DNA of 5,876 nt from an uncultured Verrucomicrobiales bacterium (GTDB lineage Bacteria > Verrucomicrobiota > Verrucomicrobiia > Verrucomicrobiales > DEV007), in the NCBI GenBank assembly GCA_937893785.1, contig CALCSP010000720.1, forward strand, positions 1 through 5,876, given 5' to 3'. Each line of letters opens with the position of its first letter. Position 1 is the first letter of the stretch. A program made the position numbers and the translations under genes. Below, piece after piece: positions 1-4,614 of the stretch. A model generated the notes under the pieces. It ran no database searches. It was given only the letters and a program-made list of their open reading frames with translations, and was not told the origin of the DNA.

Positions 1-2
1 AC

Positions 3-1124
3 TGCTACCCAAAGGATGCCCAGAAAGACATTACCCGACCCGGGCAATCTATCGGGCTGACCAGGATTCACCTTGAGGAGGACGTGGCTAAGAGTACGCA
101 TGCGGCATCAGGCACCACTATTGATTTCAATCGTGCCGGTACACCATTGATGGAGATTGTCAGCGAACCTGATATAGAGTCGCCTGAGGAGGCATTTGCC
201 TATCTGAACTCGTTGCGCCAGATTCTCATTTACGGTGATCTTTCCGACGCGGACATGGAAAAGGGGCAAATGCGCTGCGATGTGAATGTTTCCGTTCGGC
301 CTGCGGGGCAGGAGGAGCTTGGTGTTAAAATTGAGTTAAAAAACATGAACTCAGTAAGTGCTGTACGCCGTGCCCTTCATTATGAAATTGAACGTCAAGT
401 GGCTGTACTTGAAAATGGCGGTGAACTAATACAGTCGACAAGGCGGTGGGATGACGACCTTGGTGAGACACAGCAGATGCGGACTAAGGAGGATGCGCAT
501 GACTACCGTTATTTCCCTGATCCGGATTTACTACCTGTGCGGACTGCTGAAATTATAGAAAAGATGCGGCCAAGGGTTCCTGAGCTTCCACACCAGAAGG
601 CAGTTCGTTTCGTGGAGGATTTCGGCATTAGCGAATATGATGCCAGCGTACTCTCCAGCGACCTTGACTTGGCTTGTTATTTTGAAGAGTCGGCCAAAGA
701 ATCACAGGCAGCTAAGAAAATTGCTAATTGGGTGATTAATAATGTTCTGGCGGTTCTTAATGATCGTGATCTGGGTATTAGCCAGTGCCCTGTAAAGCCG
801 GCAGGTTTATCCAAGATTGTCGATCTCGTAGAGTCCGGGCAATTGTCCAACAATCAGGCCAAGGAAGTCTTCTCAGCACTCTTTGATGCTCCGGGTGAGG
901 AGCCTGATGCGATTGCCCGACGCCTTGGTTTTGAGCCTGCCGACAGCGGTGAGATCGAGGCTCTGGTTGATGAAGTGATTTCTGGAAATCCGGATAAGGT
1001 TAATGAGATCAGGGACGGTAATGACAAGCTGATTAACTGGCTGACAGGCCAAGTCATGAAAGCAAGCCGGGGCAAGGCAAATGCCAAGCAGGTTGGTGAC
1101 ATGTTACGCGCGAAAATTGGCTAG
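3..1124 (+). CDS. gatB: Aspartyl/glutamyl-tRNA(Asn/Gln) amidotransferase subunit B, 5' truncated by the window edge
   Basis: GatB is the tRNA-binding kinase/transamidase subunit of cytoplasmic GatCAB, which converts Glu-tRNA(Gln) and/or Asp-tRNA(Asn) to the amidated forms using ammonia from GatA. The frame is open from the first bases, and residues before the first possible internal start (GTG at 84) already match the family (TRIHLEEDVAKSTH), so the true start lies outside. Visible family signatures are NRAGTPLMEIVSEPD (129-173), MEKGQMRCDVNVSVR (from about 258), KIELKNMNS (327-353) and DYRYFPDPDLLP (about 501-536). The C-terminal helical GatB/YqeY-type region ends in GKANAKQVGDMLRAK just before the TAG stop. 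About 373 residues are visible against a usual 475-500, so roughly 100-130 N-terminal residues are missing. gatA and gatC, often adjacent, are not in view. The frame looks intact, with no frameshift. Identification is very secure. Confidence 0.97.
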   Translation, partial: CYPKDAQKDITRPGQSIGLTRIHLEEDVAKSTHAASGTTIDFNRAGTPLMEIVSEPDIESPEEAFAYLNSLRQILIYGDLSDADMEKGQMRCDVNVSVRPAGQEELGVKIELKNMNSVSAVRRALHYEIERQVAVLENGGELIQSTRRWDDDLGETQQMRTKEDAHDYRYFPDPDLLPVRTAEIIEKMRPRVPELPHQKAVRFVEDFGISEYDASVLSSDLDLACYFEESAKESQAAKKIANWVINNVLAVLNDRDLGISQCPVKPAGLSKIVDLVESGQLSNNQAKEVFSALFDAPGEEPDAIARRLGFEPADSGEIEALVDEVISGNPDKVNEIRDGNDKLINWLTGQVMKASRGKANAKQVGDMLRAKIG

Positions 1125-1144
1125 AGAAAAATTCGCCATGATGC

Positions 1145-1175
1145 ATATAAGTCATTATTAATTAATGCTTTATAT
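1145..1175. repeat. AT-rich imperfect stem-loop downstream of gatB
   Basis: Two nested arms pair: ATATAA (1145-1150) with TTATAT (1170-1175), and CATTA (1153-1157) with TAATG (1163-1167), leaving a five-base loop. It begins 20 bases after the gatB stop. There is no GC-rich stem and no clean T-run after it, so it is at best a weak terminator or a protein-binding palindrome. The rest of the 174-base spacer (1125-1298) is AT-rich and holds no gene that I can see. Confidence 0.3.
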
Positions 1176-1245
1176 ATTCCATTGCTCATTTAATTAGAAG
1201 AGGGTAAGCAATCAGGCATCGACATTTTTGCTGTCCAAATTAATG

Positions 1246-1254
1246 TGAAATACT
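1246..1254 (+). promoter_or_regulatory. Possible extended -10 promoter element for the cytochrome/LRR gene
   Basis: TG (1246-1247), one base, then AATACT (1249-1254) resembles an extended -10 element, with four of six bases matching TATAAT. A convincing -35 box at 16-18 bases is missing, and the only upstream candidates are T-rich and weak. It lies 44 bases before the ATG of the next gene. This is a weak guess from position and base pattern only. Confidence 0.2.
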
Positions 1255-1298
1255 CATTCTTGAGGCAATAATACAACAATCCAAAAAAATTACCCATA

Positions 1299-2321
1299 AT
1301 GATACTCGATCGATTGACTGCTTTGTTCTTGGTAGTTTTCTGCCTGAACGGTTTTGTTTTCACCCAGCAGGACCTTACCGCTGCAGAGGGCCGAAAACTC
1401 GACCTGAAAGCCGATAAGGCTTACACGCATGTGATCGAACCAATCTTGGTTAACAACTGTACGGGATGTCATGGTGCGGATAAAGCCAAGGGGAAAATTC
1501 GACTGCACACCCCGGAGGAGATAACCAAGAGCGAATCAATTATCGCCGATGGTGCCGGGGATATTCCAATGATTTTCCGCGTTAATTTGCCTGATGATGA
1601 TGAGGAGGTCATGCCGCCTGAGAGTAAGCCGAGACTCAGTGCTGAGCAGAAGAAGCTCCTTGGGTGGTGGGTGTCTCAGGGTGCAGATTTTGAGAAGACC
1701 ATTTCGGAGTTGTCAGTGCCCGATGATATTAATGTCATCCTTACCGGGATGTCCTACTCGGAACCAAAGCAGATTGTTATCAAGAAGGCGTTTTCCCTTC
1801 CTGAGCCGGCGGGTGCTGCTGATGCTGTCGCTGTGGCAGCCATTGAAAAATCTGGGGCACTCATCATGCCATTAGCACAGGATACAAAGTATCTTTCGGT
1901 CAACGCCATTAATGTGGCAAAAAGCTTCAATGACGAGAAGGTTAAGTTGCTTGTCCCCGTCAAAGGTCACCTTACCTGGCTGGATGTTTCCCGTAGTGCT
2001 GTTACGGATGGTGCAGCAGGTGATATTAGCCAACTGACGATGTTGACTAAACTTCATCTTGAGAATACTGCCGTTACAGATAATGCGCTTCAACAATTCG
2101 GTAAATTGTCCAAGCTTGAGTATCTGAACCTTTATGGTACGGATGTAAGTGATGCTGGTCTTGAGCATCTGAAAAATCTCAAGAATCTCAAGAAGCTTTA
2201 CGTTTGGCAGACAGGTGTCACTGAGGCCGGTGTCAATAAGCTCAAAGAGGCCATTCCAGGGCTTTATGTCAACACGGGCTGGAAAGCACCGGAAGAAAAG
2301 CCTCCCGAGGCAAAAAAATAA
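1299..2321 (+). CDS. Secreted mono-haem cytochrome c domain fused to leucine-rich repeats (planctomycete-type cytochrome C)
   Basis: The 340-residue protein begins with a hydrophobic export signal (residues about 5-22). A small cytochrome c domain follows: CTGCH at 54-58 is the haem-attachment motif (Cys54, Cys57 and axial His58), and the MPP at 105-107 offers Met105 as the likely distal ligand. The surroundings (IEPILVNNCTGCHG, later KKLLGWWVSQGAD) resemble the planctomycete-type cytochrome C families common in Planctomycetes and Verrucomicrobia. From about residue 223 come four leucine-rich repeats of about 24 residues with the pattern LxxLxLxxTxVTDxGLxxL (about 225-247, 248-271, 272-295, 296-319), then a Lys/Glu/Pro tail. 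The protein should lie in the periplasm as an electron carrier or haem sensor, with the LRR face binding a partner; that role is inference. ATG 1299 is chosen because it gives an intact signal peptide, although no Shine-Dalgarno sequence precedes it. It converges on the peptidase-like gene. Confidence 0.88.
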   Translation: MILDRLTALFLVVFCLNGFVFTQQDLTAAEGRKLDLKADKAYTHVIEPILVNNCTGCHGADKAKGKIRLHTPEEITKSESIIADGAGDIPMIFRVNLPDDDEEVMPPESKPRLSAEQKKLLGWWVSQGADFEKTISELSVPDDINVILTGMSYSEPKQIVIKKAFSLPEPAGAADAVAVAAIEKSGALIMPLAQDTKYLSVNAINVAKSFNDEKVKLLVPVKGHLTWLDVSRSAVTDGAAGDISQLTMLTKLHLENTAVTDNALQQFGKLSKLEYLNLYGTDVSDAGLEHLKNLKNLKKLYVWQTGVTEAGVNKLKEAIPGLYVNTGWKAPEEKPPEAKK

Positions 2322-2334
2322 TGCGGTTTATTGG

Positions 2335-2382
2335 CAAAGCTTAACAGTCATCCTGACCGTCTTTTAAGGGGCTTTGTTTTTT
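2335..2382 (+). terminator. Terminator-like hairpin after the cytochrome/LRR gene
   Basis: CAAAGC (2335-2340) pairs with GCTTTG (2371-2376), and the next TTAA (2341-2344) pairs with TTAA (2364-2367), with GGG bulged on the 3' side. A small inner hairpin GTCA-TCC-TGAC (2347-2357) sits in the loop, and six T residues follow (2377-2382). It starts 14 bases after the upstream stop and its 3' arm overlaps the last codons of the convergent gene. The bulge and long loop make it imperfect. Confidence 0.45.
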
Positions 2383-3338
2383 GCAAATTGCAGTTTAAGC
2401 CCCTTCTCCTTCCAATAGTTGACCAATTGCTTTTCAACCTTGTTATGGTCGCGATTTTCCCAGAGGATATCCTGACTGGGCAATATCTGAAGAAATCGGC
2501 CAGGTCTCCCTCTTATGGGTCGGTATTCGATTTTCTTAGCCAGAAAGCCCCTTAACCCCCCCAGGTTTCTCGAGGCAAGCTCCATTTGGTAGTGAGTAAG
2601 GAGCAGAGACCCAGCATACTTTGCATAAGCATTTTGTGGATTGAGTCGATTATCATTATTCCAAGCCGCGTGCGTCATGGCAGACAGTATTTCAACTGAG
2701 GGAATCGTGATTTCGTTTTCGCCTTTACCTAACCAGCAGGTTTGCAAATGCTCGACAATTTGGCGGGATGTGTTCCTGAAATTGAAGCGACCGGGAGCGA
2801 ATTGAGTGGCAGACATGTATTCGGCCATGCCTTCGCTAAACCAAGGAGGTAGTGCGATCAATTTTTCCCCCATTGCCTGATGCACGAGTTCATGAACGAG
2901 TAACCGGTAGCGCTGCCTGGGCTCGAGTCTGGAGTTCGGGCTCTTCGGTTCGATAAGTCTCTCAAGGCTAACAGTAACTTCGCCGGACCTGCCATCGTAA
3001 AAACCTATAGACCCTTTTGGCCCGCCCATTGCGAGGTATTTTTTTTGGCTGGTGACGATGCGTACGACATGTCGGTTGGAGGTTTTCTTTTTAGCTTCAT
3101 TTCGATGCTCGGGGAGCAGATCGAGAGGAAAGAGTTCAAGTGCTTTTCGCACGGATTCGACCATTCTGGTCATTTCATCCAGTCGGTTTTTGCCAAGTGC
3201 TTCATCACTAAGGATCAGGTAGGACTGGGTGATATAGACATGTCCATTTTTCACTTCCTTCGCCGTCCATTTTGCTGGCGGTGCATTGAATGCACTGGGC
3301 CATGGCTTGGCATTTGCCGTGCCCAGGGAAAGAATCAA
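2364..3338 (-). CDS. Secreted HExxH zinc-metallopeptidase-like protein (peptidase MA/gluzincin-like; possibly DUF1570-related)
   Basis: From TTG at 3338 the product has 324 residues. The motif HELVH (His149, Glu150, His153) followed by PPWFSEGMAEYM (164-175) is the classic layout of gluzincin-type zinc peptidases. The two histidines bind zinc, Glu150 is the catalytic base, and Glu169 or Glu173 is the likely third ligand. The substrate is unknown. The N-terminal part (about 25-130) has mixed strands and helices without a motif I recognise; the C-terminal part after 240 is basic and mostly helical. ILSLGTANA looks like the end of a signal peptide with an A-N-A cleavage site, so the protein is probably exported. 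Only ten residues precede the cleavage site from TTG 3338. The open frame extends upstream to a stop at 3372-3374 and would complete a good signal (YKISQLLLILSLGTANA), but without ATG, GTG or TTG. The true start may therefore be a rare ATT at 3362 or 3365. The gene is transcribed opposite to both neighbours. Confidence 0.82.
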   Translation of the reverse strand: MILSLGTANAKPWPSAFNAPPAKWTAKEVKNGHVYITQSYLILSDEALGKNRLDEMTRMVESVRKALELFPLDLLPEHRNEAKKKTSNRHVVRIVTSQKKYLAMGGPKGSIGFYDGRSGEVTVSLERLIEPKSPNSRLEPRQRYRLLVHELVHQAMGEKLIALPPWFSEGMAEYMSATQFAPGRFNFRNTSRQIVEHLQTCWLGKGENEITIPSVEILSAMTHAAWNNDNRLNPQNAYAKYAGSLLLTHYQMELASRNLGGLRGFLAKKIEYRPIRGRPGRFLQILPSQDILWENRDHNKVEKQLVNYWKEKGLKLQFAKNKAP

Positions 3339-3353
3339 AAGAAGCTGTGAGAT

Positions 3354-3381
3354 TTTATAAATAATGAATAATCAAGGACAA
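3354..3381 (-). promoter_or_regulatory. Candidate sigma-70-type promoter for the peptidase-like gene
   Basis: On the minus strand TTGTCC (3376-3381, four of six matches to TTGACA) is followed after 16 bases by TATAAA (3354-3359, five of six matches to TATAAT). Transcription would begin near 3347, leaving a leader of about eight bases before TTG 3338. If right, this conflicts with an ATT start at 3362/3365, because those codons would lie upstream of the transcript. A small dyad GGAC-N6-GTCC (3376-3389) overlaps the -35 box. The inference rests on the pattern alone. Confidence 0.35.
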
Positions 3382-3708
3382 GTTAGTCCGTCAATCAAGG
3401 GTTACATGGATTATTGGGTGCCTGATATTTAGGGATGCCTCTCATACAATTCGGCTAAACTGTGCAGATCAATAAGCTGCGGATTTGGAGACTATATGAG
3501 CCGAAGGTAAGAAGGTTTTGAAGTTGCATAATTTTCTGATAATGACTGACTCAGGGCATGTATCACATTTGTCTGATGGGAGTGGCGGGCCTGAGATTGG
3601 TGGCCTTGCACGACATTGCCTTTTTTACCTCGATACAGATTAATGGATTTCGCCCAAGCATTCCCTTTGGCCTTTGGTCGGAGTGGTGTTAAGCTTAAGC
3701 TACTCTTT
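3382..3708. other. Divergent intergenic region with no supported gene
   Basis: This stretch of about 330 bases lies between the divergent peptidase-like and deacetylase genes. I see no convincing gene; short frames are broken by stops. An AATCAAGG octamer lies in the region around 3370 and again near 3393. GATAAT at 3538-3543 is a fair -10 hexamer for the deacetylase gene, but the T-rich sequence upstream (near 3516) is a poor -35. The deacetylase frame is also open back to TTG 3616 and ATG 3643, so the right end of this stretch could be coding if one of those starts is used. Confidence 0.5.
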
Positions 3709-4506
3709 ATGGGAGCATTCCTTATTCGTATCGGGGCGGCAGTTTTGGTCGTCGGTCTTTTGGCAGGATGTAACGGCAACAAGAATGGCCGCAATGCAAG
3801 GGCGCCGGGTAAGTTGAAATCCGCATTTCTTCGCAATCCAAATATCAATATTCCCATTGATCCTGCTAGGGCGCGTGCTGTGACTTATTCCCGTGTCAGT
3901 GTGAATGGTCCCTACATTGCGATGACTTTTGACGATGGTCCGCACCCGGTGCACACACCGCGTCTTCTGGACCTTCTCAAAAAGAGGAATATTCGAGCAA
4001 CTTTTTATGTCGTTGGAACAAATGCCAAGCGTTATCCGCATATTCTTCGACGCATGGTTGCCGAGGGGCATGAGATTGGAAACCATACGGTCACACACAA
4101 GCATATCACGAAGATCAATATCGAGCAGGTTCGTCAGGAGGTAATGGGTGCGCAACAGGCTATCATAGCGGCATGCGGAGTGAAGCCCCGCACGTTCAGG
4201 CCACCGGGAGGCCATACCAATGATCGGCTTAAGGTATGGCTGTATAGAGAGTTTGGTTACAGTACAATCATGTGGGCTGTGGACCCACAGGACTGGAAAC
4301 GGCCTGGCCCGGCGGTTGTGGCAAACCGGATTATTTCCAATACCAGTGCCGGTTCGATTATTCTGGCCCATGATATCCATGCTCCGACGATTGCGGCAAT
4401 GCCGCAGGCACTTGATGGCTTGCTTACAAGGGGATACCGCTTTGTCACGGTCAGCCAGCTAATCGCTTTGGAGAGCCGAGGGGTGGCGTCCACAGCCGGA
4501 TTATAA
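3709..4506 (+). CDS. Lipoprotein polysaccharide deacetylase, CE4/NodB family
   Basis: From ATG 3709 this is a 265-residue protein with a signal peptide ending in the lipobox LLAGC (Cys21 would be lipidated), a polar linker rich in Asn, Arg and Lys, and a full NodB domain. All five CE4 motifs are visible: TFDDGP (73-78; first Asp catalytic base, second a metal ligand), HTVTH (126-130; metal-binding histidines), RPPGG (164-168), DPQDW (192-196) and LAHDIH (219-224; catalytic His221). Such enzymes remove N- or O-acetyl groups from peptidoglycan, chitin oligomers or xylan using a divalent metal. Sequence alone does not settle the substrate, and a cell-envelope role is inferred from the lipid anchor. 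I chose 3709 because it gives a compact lipoprotein signal. TTG 3616 (296 residues) and ATG 3643 (287 residues) are in-frame alternatives that add a long pre-signal segment. No Shine-Dalgarno sequence precedes any of them. The active site looks complete. Confidence 0.92.
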   Translation: MGAFLIRIGAAVLVVGLLAGCNGNKNGRNARAPGKLKSAFLRNPNINIPIDPARARAVTYSRVSVNGPYIAMTFDDGPHPVHTPRLLDLLKKRNIRATFYVVGTNAKRYPHILRRMVAEGHEIGNHTVTHKHITKINIEQVRQEVMGAQQAIIAACGVKPRTFRPPGGHTNDRLKVWLYREFGYSTIMWAVDPQDWKRPGPAVVANRIISNTSAGSIILAHDIHAPTIAAMPQALDGLLTRGYRFVTVSQLIALESRGVASTAGL

Positions 4507-4507
4507 T

Positions 4508-4532
4508 GGGGGGCAGAATGCCGCCTCTTTTC
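4508..4532 (+). terminator. Probable intrinsic terminator after the deacetylase gene
   Basis: GGCA (4512-4515), loop GAA, TGCC (4519-4522), extended by GG (4510-4511) pairing with CC (4524-4525) across one bulged G, then TCTTTT (4526-4531). It starts a few bases after the TAA stop. The stem is short and the T-run is interrupted, so strength is uncertain, but position and shape fit a Rho-independent terminator. Confidence 0.5.
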
Positions 4533-4578
4533 ACTTTTGAGTGTTCAGAGTTGATGGAAATTGGGTTCGTAAAGCTTC

Positions 4579-4607
4579 TTTTCATAGGCACCAGGACGAT
4601 CTATCTT
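4579..4607 (+). promoter_or_regulatory. Candidate promoter placing the GTPase start codon at or near the transcript 5' end
   Basis: TTTTCA (4579-4584, four of six -35 matches), a 17-base spacer and TATCTT (4602-4607, four of six -10 matches). Initiation about seven bases downstream would fall at 4614-4615, which is the ATG itself. That would give a leaderless mRNA and would explain the missing ribosome-binding site. Both boxes are imperfect, so this is a testable guess. Confidence 0.27.
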
Positions 4608-4614
4608 CATTTTA

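Noticed and set aside
854..1102. Minus-strand frame of 82 codons inside gatB
   Set aside because: Antisense to the conserved C-terminal region of GatB; Ser/Leu/Pro-rich with no family features.
2331..2555. Plus-strand frame of 74 codons at the 3' end of the peptidase-like gene
   Set aside because: It is antisense to the conserved frame of the peptidase-like gene, and its start lies in the terminator-like region.
3492..3857. Minus-strand frame of 121 codons across the divergent spacer and the deacetylase 5' end
   Set aside because: No domain or plausible start signal is visible; it overlaps the signal peptide coding region of the deacetylase and has low-complexity basic composition.
3700..4380. 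Long minus-strand open frame (226 codons) opposite the deacetylase gene
   Set aside because: It lies fully antisense to a gene with all five CE4 motifs, and its product is Cys/His/Arg-rich with no recognisable domain. It is an antisense shadow.
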